The position numbers and the translations under genes were made by a program. A stretch of DNA of 47,562 nucleotides from DATKBT01 sp035546295 (GTDB lineage: Bacteria; Acidobacteriota; Thermoanaerobaculia; Multivoradales; Multivoraceae), in contig DATKBT010000042.1 in the NCBI GenBank assembly GCA_035546295.1, positions 1-47,562 on the forward strand, written 5' to 3'. Below, piece after piece: positions 15,229 to 23,831 of this stretch. The notes beneath the pieces were generated by a model. It ran no database searches. It worked only from the letters and a program-made list of their open reading frames with translations, and was not told the origin of the DNA. The number at the start of each line of letters is the position of its first letter. Positions within the stretch are counted from its first letter, which is position 1.

Positions 15229-15630
15229 TCACCTCCTCGCCAGGGACCCCGCGAGCACCCACGACAAGATCAGCAGGCCGGCGACCGCCGGCAGGCTCCA
15301 CACCGGATCGAGGCTGGTCCGGAAGCCCTCCATGTAGGTGTCGGGAACGCCGAGACCGCGCTTCGACAGGCGGATGAGCCAGGCCAGTCCGAGCGCCCGG
15401 TACTCGACGACGAAGCCCTCTCCGTCGCTGGCGCGAACCTCGACGCCGAAGCGCCCGGGCGCGCCGAGCGACTCGGCGGCGGGCAGCACCGCGGTGGCGT
15501 CTTCGCGGAAGCGGTAGCGCTCCTCGACCCGCTGCATGCCGAACAGCACCACGGTCGGCAGCAACAGGAGAGCCGCCATCCCGAGCGCGTAGCGAGCACG
15601 GCGTCCCCGAGTCCCGTCGTTGCCGGCCAC
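15229..15630 (-). CDS. Two-helix membrane protein of unknown function
   Basis: 133 residues from a GTG at 15630; the ribosome-binding site is weak and an internal ATG is possible. One membrane helix lies near the N-terminus ('MAALLLLPTVVLFG') and one at the C-terminus ('LPAVAGLLILSWVLAGS'). About 75 residues between them ('FGVEVRASDGEGFVVEYRAL') would sit outside the cytoplasm. It follows the lipoprotein gene by 44 bases on the same strand, so the two are probably co-transcribed. I do not recognise the family. Confidence 0.6.
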   Translation of the reverse strand: MAGNDGTRGRRARYALGMAALLLLPTVVLFGMQRVEERYRFREDATAVLPAAESLGAPGRFGVEVRASDGEGFVVEYRALGLAWLIRLSKRGLGVPDTYMEGFRTSLDPVWSLPAVAGLLILSWVLAGSLARR

Positions 15631-15674
15631 TGTGCCGTTCTCGTCTGGGCTGTTCTGGTCTGGGCTCCTCCCGG

Positions 15675-16151
15675 TCAAGGGGAGCACTCGCAGGCGCGGA
15701 GCTCGCGCCTCTCGAGGAACCGGAAGCGGACCCGCCGCTCGGGACCGGCGCCACGGCCGTAGACGCGAAGGTAGCAGCGGCGCTCGCGCAGGTTGAAATC
15801 GAGCGAGTAGCCGGTCTGCGACCGGAAGGCGACGGGGCGGGGCTGCGACCCGAGAGCCCCCGACGAGAGCGCCGCGACCTGCTCGAGGGCGAGCGCCTTG
15901 GCGTCCTCCTGCTCCTCGCCCTGGAGGATCAGGATGGTCGCGAGGCTGTGACGCAGGTCCTCCTGGCACTCGGGAGCGCCCAGGTTGGTGACCCTCGCGA
16001 TGGTGCCGCAGCCGAGCAGCGGGAGGATCAGGCCTCCGAGCAGACCCACGAGCACCGCGGGCCGCAAGAGATCTCTAGAAGGCATCGCAGCTCGAGAAAG
16101 CACCGCAGCTCGAGAGAGCATCGCGGCTCCAGAAGAGGTGGCATGGCTCAT
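15675..16151 (-). CDS. Small lipoprotein of unknown function
   Basis: 158 residues from the ATG at 16151. The lipobox 'LPLLGC' after a hydrophobic stretch marks a lipoprotein. The mature part has several Cys ('ECQED', 'RRCYLRVYG', 'RACECSP'). The first 22 residues are a small repeat ('LSRAA' twice then 'MPSRD') encoded by repeated DNA. The ATG at 16085, directly before 'MPSRDLLRPAVLVGLLGG', gives a more normal signal peptide and is the likelier start. It is divergent from the CAP-domain gene and upstream of the small membrane protein at 15229-15630. Confidence 0.6.
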   Translation of the reverse strand: MSHATSSGAAMLSRAAVLSRAAMPSRDLLRPAVLVGLLGGLILPLLGCGTIARVTNLGAPECQEDLRHSLATILILQGEEQEDAKALALEQVAALSSGALGSQPRPVAFRSQTGYSLDFNLRERRCYLRVYGRGAGPERRVRFRFLERRELRACECSP

Positions 16152-16293
16152 TCGGGAGGTTCCCTGCGCCGGAGGATACCTCGATCACTGGAGAGCGCTC
16201 GGTCGACGGCGCGGGATCTCATACGCGAGATGCGATAAGCTCGGTCCAACTCGGTCTCCCGAGCTTCTTTTCCTCTTGGAGGGATTTCCTCCG

Positions 16294-17736
16294 ATGGCCC
16301 CTCTTCGGCGCTCCCGCGCCGAGCTCTCTCGATTCTCACGCGCCGCCGGCGTGGCTCTCGGTCTGCTCGCCACGCTGCCGCCGCTACGAGCTGCGGCGGC
16401 AACCGCGAACCAGGGACCGCTGATCGTCGAGGCGAGGCTCCTCTGGGTCGAGGGTGCGGCGGACGAAGACGCCGGCGACGACCTGATCGGTCTCGAGATC
16501 ACCGGCGTCCGCTACGGCTTCACGGGCGGCAGCATCCTGGTGGCGACCGCGCCTCGGTCGCAGGACGGCTGCGGCGGCGGCAGCCGCGAAGCGCTGCGAG
16601 CCGCCGCGATCGAGGGTTGGACGCTGGAGCTGGTGCTGGTGCCTGCGCCACGTGGCGAGTGGGCGATCGACTGCGCGCGCCGGACCTCGCCGAGCGAAGC
16701 TGCAGCTTTCGGTTTCGACGAGCCGGGTGTGGCCACGCCGCCGCTCGTCGTGACGCCCGAGGCCGAGCTCTTCGATCGACCTTCGCAGCGTCGTCGGATC
16801 GGATCGGCCGCTTCGACGCCGAGCTTCGAGCAGGAGGTCGTGCGCCTGGTCAACGTGCTGCGGCAGGACAACGGCAACCTGCCGCCGCTCAAGCAGCAGA
16901 GCCTGCTGGAATCCGCGGCCGAGACCCACAGCCAGAACATGGCGACGCGCGACTTCTTCGCCCACTGCGATCTCGACACCGGCGACAGCCCCTGGGACCG
17001 GATCGCGGCGGCCGGATACTCCGGTTACTCCAACCTGGGAGAGAACATCGGCGCTGGATACCAGACGCCGTCGGAAGCCGTTGCAGCCTGGAATGCCAGC
17101 GCTCCTCATCGCGCCAACATGCTCTCCCCCAACTTTCGCGAGCTCGGCGCCGGGTACGCGGCGGACCCTGGAGACGCCGCGAACGTGCGGAGGGACTTCG
17201 ACGGCAACTGCGTGGCCGATTCCTTCGGCAACGGTCCGTGGGGGACCTACTGGACGCAGAACTTCGGCTCGCGCTACTTCGAGTTCCCGCTGATCATCGA
17301 GCGCGAGGCGCACTCGACGACGAGCCCGTCGGTCCAGCTCTACCTCTACGGCAGCTTCCCGGACGGCACGCAGTGGGCGGAGCAGATGCGCTTCTCGAAC
17401 GACAACGCGACGTGGTCGCCCTGGGAGAGCTACCAGCCCAACAAGACCTGGACGCTGAGCGCCGGCAACGGCCTCAAGACGGTCTGGGCGCAGGTGCGAA
17501 ACGGCGCCACGACCTACACCTCGAGCGACACCATCGAGCTCGACGGAGACTGCCCGGTGATCACGATCGAGGACGACGTGCTGTTCGGGACGCAGAGCTT
17601 CGAGAGCTGCGAGATCCACGCCGGTCCGGCTCTCCACGTCGCCGGAGACGTCAGCCTCCGCGCGAGCCTCACGGTGCTCCGCTCGGGGTTCTCGGTCGGG
17701 GCCGGCGCGGAGCTCACGATCGGGCCGATGCCCTGA
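16294..17736 (+). CDS. Secreted CAP/SCP-domain protein with coathanger-type C-terminus
   Basis: 480 residues from the ATG at 16294, with GGAGG 12 bases upstream. A signal peptide ('GVALGLLATLPPLRAAAA') is followed by about 140 residues of unknown beta-rich sequence. A CAP domain occupies about residues 178-320, with the cavity residues His212, His224, Glu250 and His272 ('ETHSQNM', 'FFAHCD', 'LGENIG', 'PHRANM'). An Ig-like module ('FSNDNATWSPWESY') and a short C-terminal beta module ending 'SGFSVGAGAELTIGP' follow. A related C-terminal module is on the protease at 44530. CAP proteins are extracellular; a specific activity cannot be assigned. Confidence 0.85.
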   Translation: MAPLRRSRAELSRFSRAAGVALGLLATLPPLRAAAATANQGPLIVEARLLWVEGAADEDAGDDLIGLEITGVRYGFTGGSILVATAPRSQDGCGGGSREALRAAAIEGWTLELVLVPAPRGEWAIDCARRTSPSEAAAFGFDEPGVATPPLVVTPEAELFDRPSQRRRIGSAASTPSFEQEVVRLVNVLRQDNGNLPPLKQQSLLESAAETHSQNMATRDFFAHCDLDTGDSPWDRIAAAGYSGYSNLGENIGAGYQTPSEAVAAWNASAPHRANMLSPNFRELGAGYAADPGDAANVRRDFDGNCVADSFGNGPWGTYWTQNFGSRYFEFPLIIEREAHSTTSPSVQLYLYGSFPDGTQWAEQMRFSNDNATWSPWESYQPNKTWTLSAGNGLKTVWAQVRNGATTYTSSDTIELDGDCPVITIEDDVLFGTQSFESCEIHAGPALHVAGDVSLRASLTVLRSGFSVGAGAELTIGPMP

Positions 17737-17739
17737 GCC

Positions 17740-17930
17740 GCAGAAAGCTGCAAGAGAGCGACCTGATCCGCACCACGGTCCTCGACGGCTGGCCGCGGCT
17801 TCCCTGGCTGGGGCTCTACCCCACCGTCGAGTCGCTCGGGCTGCAGGCCGCGATCCTGCTGCTGATCGCGGGTGGCCTGGTGTCCTCGTTCCTGATCAAG
17901 CCCCGGCTGCTGGTCGCGGATCCGGCGTAG
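17740..17930 (+). pseudogene. Membrane-protein remnant
   Basis: A frame with no ATG or GTG start runs to a TAG at 17928-17930 and encodes 'LPWLGLYPTVESLGLQA' followed by a strong membrane helix and 'SSFLIKPRLL'. It resembles the tail of a multi-helix membrane protein such as an FTR1-type iron permease, though I am not sure of the family. The frame is open through the end of the CAP gene, so it looks like a 3' fragment left by a deletion. Confidence 0.35.
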
Positions 17931-17935
17931 CCAAA

Positions 17936-17970
17936 GAACCGGTCGTCGGGCGAAGCTCGGCGCCCGGTTC
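17936..17970 (+). terminator. Hairpin after the CAP gene and membrane remnant
   Basis: GAACC (17936-17940) pairs with GGTTC (17966-17970) and GGGCG (17948-17952) with CGCCC (17961-17965), with a bulge on the left side. No T-run follows. It would end transcription from the CAP gene before the gene at 18160. Confidence 0.4.
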
Positions 17971-18159
17971 GACCCGTATCCCCAGCTCAGCCTGAGCCTA
18001 CGCAGGCCGAACGGTCGAGAATCCGCGCGGATCCGGCCGTTCAGCCGATCGTCAGCCATTGGGAACACTCGAAGAGCTCCTCCAGAACTGGACGGCGGCC
18101 GGCCGACCAGGAAGGTCGGCCCTCGCGTCGCGCGCGGTTACACTCGCGGCGAGGCTCCG

Positions 18160-19749
18160 ATGACCGAGTCGACCGACCAGGCGCGTTTTCGCGCGGTTCC
18201 CCTCGTCGTCCTGCTGCTGGCGGGGCTGGTGCTGGCATGGCTCTGGCTGCTGAGCTCGCTGGCGCCGCAGTGGCAGAACATCGGGACGTACGTCACGGTC
18301 CTGCTCGCGGGCATCGCCATCGCCCTCTGGTGGCTGCTGCTCTCGGGCGTCTCGTGGAAGCGCCGCCTCGTCCCGCTCGGCCTCCTGCTGCTGGCGGTCG
18401 TGGTCGTCGCCGCGCTGTTTCGCGTGCGCGGCGTCACCGGCGACTGGCGCCCGGTCGTCGAGTGGCGATTCGGCTCGACTCCGTCGCTCGCGGATCACGT
18501 GGAGGCGACGCCGGGGGATGCCGCGGAGCGGCTCGACGAGGTGAACCTCGCGGAGCCTGCGGCCTTCCCCGGTTTCCTCGGGCCGAACCGCGACTCGACG
18601 ATCTCGGGCCTCGGTCTCGCCCGCGACTGGGTCGCCGCCAACCCGCGAAAGCTCTGGCAGCGCCCGGTGGGCGCCGGCTGGGGGGGCATCGCGATCGCGG
18701 GGCGCTCGCTCTACACCCTCGAGCAGCGCGGCGAGAACGAAGCGGCGGTGGCCTACGACCTCGAGACCGGCAGAGAGATCTGGCGTCACCAGGAGCTCGC
18801 GACGTTCTCGAACCCGATCGCCGGGCCCGGCCCTCGTACGACCCCGGCGATCGCGCCCGAGCGGGTGTACACCTTCGGCGCCACCGGCCTGCTCTGGGCG
18901 CTCGACCGGCGCACCGGGGGGCTGGTCTGGCGGCACGACGTCGTCGCCGAGCACGGTTCCGAGATCCCCGAGCACGGCAAAACGAGCTCGCCGCTCCTGG
19001 TCGACGCTCCCGACGGAGGGTTGGTCGTGGTCAGCGCGGGCGGCACGAGGGGGCGCTCGCTGGTCGCCTATCGCCAGGACGATGGAACGCTCGCCTGGAC
19101 CGGCGGCAACGACCGGTCCGGCTACGCTTCGCCGGTGCTCGCCACGCTCGACGGCGAACGCCAGATCGTGTCGTTCAACGCCGCCAGCGTCACCGGCCAC
19201 GCGGTCGACAGCGGTCGCCTGTTGTGGAGCTTCCCCTGGAGCGGCGAGTGGCCCAACGTCGCGCCGCCGCTCCAGATCGGCCCGGACAGCGTCGTCGTCT
19301 CGACCGGCTACGGGATCGGCATCTCGCGGCTCGACGTCGAGCGCACGGCCGGCGGCGCCTGGCTGGTCAGCGAGGCCTGGCACACGCCGCGGCTCAAGGC
19401 GAAGTTCACCAACCTCGTCTTCCACCAGGGCTCGATCTACGGGCTCGACGAAGGGGTGCTCGTCTGCCTCGACCCCGCGACCGGCGAGCGCCGCTGGCGC
19501 GCGGGGCGCTACGGCCACGGCAACGTCCTGCTCGCCGACGAGCTGCTCTTCGTGCAAACCGAGCGCGGCGAGATCAAGCTGATCGATCCGAGCCCGCAGG
19601 AGCTGATCGAGGTCGGCCAGTTCATGGCGCTCGGGGGCAAGGCCTGGAACCACTTCGCGATCGCACGACCGGGCGAGCAGGCGCTGCTCGCCGTGCGCAA
19701 CGACCGCGAGATGGCGCTCTGGCGCCTGCCGGTGCGCGGCGACACCTGA
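18160..19749 (+). CDS. Membrane-anchored PQQ-like beta-propeller protein
   Basis: 529 residues. Three membrane helices (about residues 13-31, 43-63 and 69-88) precede an eight-bladed propeller of the PQQ-binding-like type. The propeller opens with 'FPGFLGPNRDS', the usual entry motif, and repeats 'YDLETGREIWRH', 'LDRRTGGLVWRHD', 'LDPATGERRWRAG'. The family includes BamB-like scaffold proteins and periplasmic dehydrogenase relatives. I see no evidence for PQQ ligands or a dehydrogenase active site, so a binding or scaffold role in the periplasm is more likely. It precedes the P450 gene by about 100 bases on the same strand but has no obvious functional tie to it. Confidence 0.82.
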   Translation: MTESTDQARFRAVPLVVLLLAGLVLAWLWLLSSLAPQWQNIGTYVTVLLAGIAIALWWLLLSGVSWKRRLVPLGLLLLAVVVVAALFRVRGVTGDWRPVVEWRFGSTPSLADHVEATPGDAAERLDEVNLAEPAAFPGFLGPNRDSTISGLGLARDWVAANPRKLWQRPVGAGWGGIAIAGRSLYTLEQRGENEAAVAYDLETGREIWRHQELATFSNPIAGPGPRTTPAIAPERVYTFGATGLLWALDRRTGGLVWRHDVVAEHGSEIPEHGKTSSPLLVDAPDGGLVVVSAGGTRGRSLVAYRQDDGTLAWTGGNDRSGYASPVLATLDGERQIVSFNAASVTGHAVDSGRLLWSFPWSGEWPNVAPPLQIGPDSVVVSTGYGIGISRLDVERTAGGAWLVSEAWHTPRLKAKFTNLVFHQGSIYGLDEGVLVCLDPATGERRWRAGRYGHGNVLLADELLFVQTERGEIKLIDPSPQELIEVGQFMALGGKAWNHFAIARPGEQALLAVRNDREMALWRLPVRGDT

Positions 19750-19847
19750 TCGGCTCCCTTCGACGGAGTGAGGGCCGGCGCCGCCGGGGTCCGCCGAGGA
19801 TCTCTCCCGAGTTGACCGATCGGCCAGTTGTCTCCTAGGGTGGAGAG

Positions 19848-21263
19848 GTGACTGTCGCGCCGGTGCGCCCGGATCCCGACCACCATCGCTCCTCGACGCC
19901 GCTCGCCGACGCCGTGCGGGAGCTCGATCCGCGCCCGGCGCCGGCCGGCAGCATGGAGCACCTGCCGGGCGGGCGCGGCAGGCCGGTCGTCGGCCACACG
20001 CTCCAGTTCGTTCGCGACGCCCGCGGGCTCGTCGCCCGCATGCGCCGAGCGCACGGCAGCTCGTTTCGGGTCACCATGTTCGGCCACCCGGTCTTGATCG
20101 CCGGTCATCCGGACCACGTCAAGCGGATCCTGGTCGATCCGGAGAAGGACTTCTCGAGCCGACTCGGCTGGCACCACGCGATCGGCGAGCTGTTCGCGCG
20201 CGGCCTGATGCTGCGCGACTTCGACGAGCACCGGCTGCACCGCAGGATCATGCAGATCGCCTTTCGCGCGGAGGCGATGCGCGGGTACCTCGACGCCATG
20301 AACCCGCGGATCGAGCGCGGTCTCGAAGCGTGGCAGGGCTCGGCGCGGCTGCTCTTCTATCCGCGGATCAAGCAGCTCACCCTCGACCTCGCCGCCGAAG
20401 TGTTCCTGGGCATGCCGCTTGGTAAGGAGGCCGACGCTCTCAACCGCGCCTTCGTCGACTCGGTCCAGGCGTCGATCGCGATCGTCAAGAAGCCGGTGCC
20501 GCCGTTCAGCTACTGGCGCGGCATGAAGGGCCGGCGCCTCCTCGAGGATTTCTTCCGCGCCCAGATCCCGGCGCGCCGCGAGCGTGACGGAGCCGACATG
20601 TTCACTCAGCTCTGCCAGGCCACCACCGAGGAAGGGGAGCGCTTCACCGATCAGGAGATCGTGGATCACATGATCTTCCTGCTGATGGCCGCGCACGACA
20701 CGACGACCAGCTCGATCACGACCCTCGTCTACTCGCTCGCCGAGCACCCCGAGTGGCAGGAGCGGCTGCGCGCGGAGTGTGCGGCGCTCGGCAGCGATCA
20801 CCTCGTCTGGGAGGACCGCGGCCGCCTGGTCGAGACCGAGTGGGCGTTCAAGGAGGCGCTGCGCATGTACCCGCCGGTGCCCTTCATCGGGCGGCGCGCG
20901 GTGCGCGAGGTCGACCTCGGCGACGGCGTCGCGCTTCCCCGCAACGCCGGCATCAGCGTCTGCTCGCTGGTCACCCACTTCCTCCCCGAGCTGTGGAGCG
21001 ATCCGGCGCGTTTCGATCCCGAGCGCTTCTCCCTTGAGCGCGCCGAGGACCGTCGACACTCCCACGCCTACTATCCCTTCGGCGGCGGCGCCCACATGTG
21101 CCTCGGCATGCACTTCGCCTACCTCCAGGTGAAAGCGATCCTGCACCAGCTCCTGGCGCGCTACCGCATCCACCTCGACGGCGACGGTCCCGTGGAGATC
21201 GTGCCGATCCCGATTCCCAAGCCCAGGCACGGCCTGCCGGTGCGGCTCGAGCGCGCCGACTAG
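19848..21263 (+). CDS. Cytochrome P450
   Basis: 471 residues from a GTG at 19848 with GGAGAG just before it. The diagnostic motifs are present: I-helix 'AAHDTT' (about residues 281-286), ExxR in 'EALR' (about 336-339), and the heme loop 'PFGGGAHMCLGMHFA' with Cys418 as iron ligand. No membrane anchor or fused reductase is seen, so it should be a soluble class-I P450 needing ferredoxin and reductase from elsewhere. The Gly of the I-helix AGxDT motif is replaced by Ala-His. The TAG stop lies inside the terminal repeat of the MITE-like element at 21260, so insertion may have set the C-terminus. A cytochrome c protein and a FadL porin follow. Confidence 0.93.
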   Translation: MTVAPVRPDPDHHRSSTPLADAVRELDPRPAPAGSMEHLPGGRGRPVVGHTLQFVRDARGLVARMRRAHGSSFRVTMFGHPVLIAGHPDHVKRILVDPEKDFSSRLGWHHAIGELFARGLMLRDFDEHRLHRRIMQIAFRAEAMRGYLDAMNPRIERGLEAWQGSARLLFYPRIKQLTLDLAAEVFLGMPLGKEADALNRAFVDSVQASIAIVKKPVPPFSYWRGMKGRRLLEDFFRAQIPARRERDGADMFTQLCQATTEEGERFTDQEIVDHMIFLLMAAHDTTTSSITTLVYSLAEHPEWQERLRAECAALGSDHLVWEDRGRLVETEWAFKEALRMYPPVPFIGRRAVREVDLGDGVALPRNAGISVCSLVTHFLPELWSDPARFDPERFSLERAEDRRHSHAYYPFGGGAHMCLGMHFAYLQVKAILHQLLARYRIHLDGDGPVEIVPIPIPKPRHGLPVRLERAD

Positions 21264-21465
21264 CCTGGACTATTCATGAGCGACCTACTGCGGACGCGCA
21301 TTCATCCCGTCTGGCGGGCGTCCTCGGCCTTCGGCTCCTGCGACGTACCGCAAGTACGCGTCTCGCTGCGCGAGGGATCCGTCGGAGCACTCAGAGCCTG
21401 CGGGTGCCCACCAGCCGGCCGACTGCGGCGCCCTCGCTACGATCTTCATGCATAGTCCAGGCTAG
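21260..21465. mobile_element. MITE-like element (206 bp) with 20-bp terminal inverted repeats
   Basis: Bases 21260-21279 (CTAGCCTGGACTATTCATGA) and 21446-21465 are inverted repeats with one mismatch, each ending in CTAG. The interior codes for nothing and contains small stems (CCCGTC-TGG-CGGG region and GTAC-CGCAA-GTAC). Size, terminal repeats and lack of coding capacity fit a non-autonomous MITE. No clear target duplication is visible beyond the CTAG ends. The left repeat contains the P450 stop codon (21261-21263). Confidence 0.7.
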
Positions 21466-21513
21466 CGCTAGCGGAAACCGACCTTCGACCCATTGTTACG
21501 ATTGCTCACCGCC

Positions 21514-23739
21514 ATGATTGGATCTCCGCTTCGCCGACGACGATCTCGCGAGCTCTGGGTCGGCGCCGCCACGCTCTCCCTCGGGCTGCTCGGGCTGACG
21601 CTGTCGCGCCCGGCTCCCGCACACGTCCGGATCACCACCGACCTGACCTGGTCGGAGCACATCCGGCCGATCCTGCGCGATCACTGCATGCGCTGCCACC
21701 GGCCCGGCGGCATCGCGCCGTCGTACGCCGATTTCACGATCTACGGCACCGACTCGCAGCCGGGCGCGCGCGCCTGGGCGACCGCGATCGAAGAGGAGAT
21801 CCTCACCGGCCGCATGCCGCCCTGGCCCGCGGACGAGCGCTACGGCCACTTCGCGAACGAGCGGCGGCTCAGCAACCGCGAGACCGACATGATCGTCGCC
21901 TGGGTGCAGGGGGGTGCGCCGCAGGGTCCGCGGCGCGACCTGCCGCCGCCCCCCGAGCTCACCGACGAGTGGCTGTTCGGCGATCCCGACGTCGTCGCCG
22001 AGCCAGGCGAGGACTTCGAGCTCCCGGGAGGCCAGATGGCGGGGAGCGCCCGCTTCGAGATCCCCCTCCAGATCGAGGAGGCGACCTGGATCACGGGCTT
22101 CGAGTTCAAGCCCGGAACCCCGCACGCGGTCGAGCGCATGGCGGCCTGGATCCACGACGGCGACGCCGAGCCCGAGCAGCTCGAGGTCGAGATCCAGATC
22201 CCCTACGACCCGTTCCGCGACGAGGACGCGGAGGAGCCGACACGCTTTCGCGACATGCCGACCGGCCGGAGGTTCCTCGGTCAATACCTCCGAGGCGACG
22301 CGCCGGTCCTGCTGCCGGACGGCGCCGGTCGTCGGATCCGACCCGGCGCCACGATCGAGCTGCGCGTCGACTACCGCCGGCGCTCGCTCGAGGGCAACGA
22401 CCGGCCGCTGTCCGATCGCTCGAGACTCGGTCTCTACCTGGCGGGGTCGGTCGAGGAGGTCGACCTGGTCGCCGAGGCGATCTCGGCCGGCAGCGAGAGC
22501 CTCGCCGTCGACAGGAAGGTGCTCAAGAGAGGCGCCACCGCCTCGACCACCTTGAACGAGGACGTCAGGCTCGTCGGAATGACGCCGCACCTCGGCGGCC
22601 TGGTGGAGAGCTTCGAGGTCAAGGCGCACTATCCGGACGGCCGGGAGAAGACCCTGGTGCTGGTGCCCGAGGTCGAGGAGGAGTGGCCGGCGTCGTACGT
22701 CTTCGCCGAGCCGCTCGACGCGCCGAGCGGCACCCGCATCGAGATGATCGGGAGCTTCGCCGAGCCCGAGGGCAGGCGTGCCGAGGAGCCCTTCGAGCTC
22801 TGGGTCGACTACACCCTCGACGACCACCTGGTGCTCCCCGAGGTCTTCGAGCCGGCGAACCCGGCCGAGCAGGCGAGCCGCGGCGGGATGCTGATCGGGG
22901 CCTTGGATCCCGATCTCTCGGGCGCCGCCTCGATCGGCGGCGAAGGAAGCCTGATGCCGGGCGCGAACCCCGCCGATCCGAATGCCGCGGCGCACATGGA
23001 CCACTCGCCGCTGCACGGCGGGCAGTTCTTCATGGCGCCCAACTTCTACCACCACCTCGAGGGTGCTCTCTACGAGGGGAACGTCTTCCGGATCTTCGTC
23101 TACGACGATTTCAAGGAGCCGGTCGACCCGCGCAACTTCGCCGCCCGGATCGTGATCGAGCACTACGATTCCGACTCGGGGGAGTTCACCGAGGAGGAGT
23201 TCGCGATGGAGCCGGTGCCAGGCACCGACTACCTCCAGGGGATCGTTCACACGGAGATGCCGGCCGAGTTCTTCGCCGGGGTCTGGCTCGCGGGCGAGGA
23301 GCAGCGCTTCGACTTCTACTTCACCGAGTACTCGAAGGACGTCCCGCCGCCGCCACGAACCGTCGCCGCCGGGCTCCCCGGCACGGCCGCGCACTCGCAC
23401 GAGCGGCCGCCGCTGACCATTCCCGACGAGGCGAGCGCGGTCGTCGCCCAGCTCGTGGAGCGCTCGCGACAGGTCGCGCAGAAGATCGACCAGGGGGATT
23501 GGCTGCGTCTCTACGTGCCCTCCTTCGACGGACGCGACCTCGCCGAGGCCCTGCTCGGCAAGCTCGACGGCCTCGCCCCGCGCGATCGCGGACGCGTGCG
23601 CAAGGCGGTGAGCCGCGTCATGCAGTCCGCCGCCGAGCTCGATCGCGCCGGAGACATGGGGGACGCCGGGCGCGCACGCGAGGCGCTCGACCGGTTCGAC
23701 GCGGCGGTGCGCGAGATCGTGCGCTCCTACGGCGGCTGA
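21514..23739 (+). CDS. Periplasmic cytochrome c with a degenerate PHM-like copper monooxygenase fold
   Basis: 741 residues from the ATG at 21514 (a TTG at 21493 would add seven); no clear ribosome-binding site. After a signal segment, one heme c site 'CMRCH' (Cys58, Cys61, His62) lies in 'DHCMRCHRPGGIAPSY', with a probable Met ligand in 'GRMPPWP'. The middle resembles type II copper, ascorbate-dependent monooxygenases: 'MTPHLGGLVESFEV' about residue 356, then 'YPDGREKTLVLVPE' and 'PSGTRIEMIGSF'. The family's usual His-Met-His is reduced to His-Leu-Gly. Near residue 501 is 'HGGQFFMAPNFYHHLEG', a His/Met-rich block I associate with acidobacterial periplasmic proteins. It may be a redox or copper-binding protein rather than an active hydroxylase. 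Confidence 0.7.
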   Translation: MIGSPLRRRRSRELWVGAATLSLGLLGLTLSRPAPAHVRITTDLTWSEHIRPILRDHCMRCHRPGGIAPSYADFTIYGTDSQPGARAWATAIEEEILTGRMPPWPADERYGHFANERRLSNRETDMIVAWVQGGAPQGPRRDLPPPPELTDEWLFGDPDVVAEPGEDFELPGGQMAGSARFEIPLQIEEATWITGFEFKPGTPHAVERMAAWIHDGDAEPEQLEVEIQIPYDPFRDEDAEEPTRFRDMPTGRRFLGQYLRGDAPVLLPDGAGRRIRPGATIELRVDYRRRSLEGNDRPLSDRSRLGLYLAGSVEEVDLVAEAISAGSESLAVDRKVLKRGATASTTLNEDVRLVGMTPHLGGLVESFEVKAHYPDGREKTLVLVPEVEEEWPASYVFAEPLDAPSGTRIEMIGSFAEPEGRRAEEPFELWVDYTLDDHLVLPEVFEPANPAEQASRGGMLIGALDPDLSGAASIGGEGSLMPGANPADPNAAAHMDHSPLHGGQFFMAPNFYHHLEGALYEGNVFRIFVYDDFKEPVDPRNFAARIVIEHYDSDSGEFTEEEFAMEPVPGTDYLQGIVHTEMPAEFFAGVWLAGEEQRFDFYFTEYSKDVPPPPRTVAAGLPGTAAHSHERPPLTIPDEASAVVAQLVERSRQVAQKIDQGDWLRLYVPSFDGRDLAEALLGKLDGLAPRDRGRVRKAVSRVMQSAAELDRAGDMGDAGRAREALDRFDAAVREIVRSYGG

Positions 23740-23770
23740 TCGCGCGGTCTCGCTGGTTCGCTCTTCATGC

Positions 23771-23776
23771 TATAAA
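23771..23776 (+). promoter_or_regulatory. Possible -10 element for the FadL gene
   Basis: TATAAA lies inside a small palindrome (ATGCT-ATAAA-AGCAT) in a locally AT-rich patch 56 bases before the FadL start. A matching -35 is weak, so the call rests on the -10 and the setting. Confidence 0.35.
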
Positions 23777-23831
23777 AGCATCTCGTGCTCGGTGGCTGCA
23801 GTGGCCCGCTGCGAGCCGGAAGGAGTTGGTG

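Noticed and set aside
21969..23831. Upstream part of a 1049-codon frame that ends with the FadL gene
   Set aside because: The first 620 codons overlap the cytochrome c gene in another frame and are Arg/Gly-rich shadow. The signal peptide and ribosome-binding site at 23832 define the real start.
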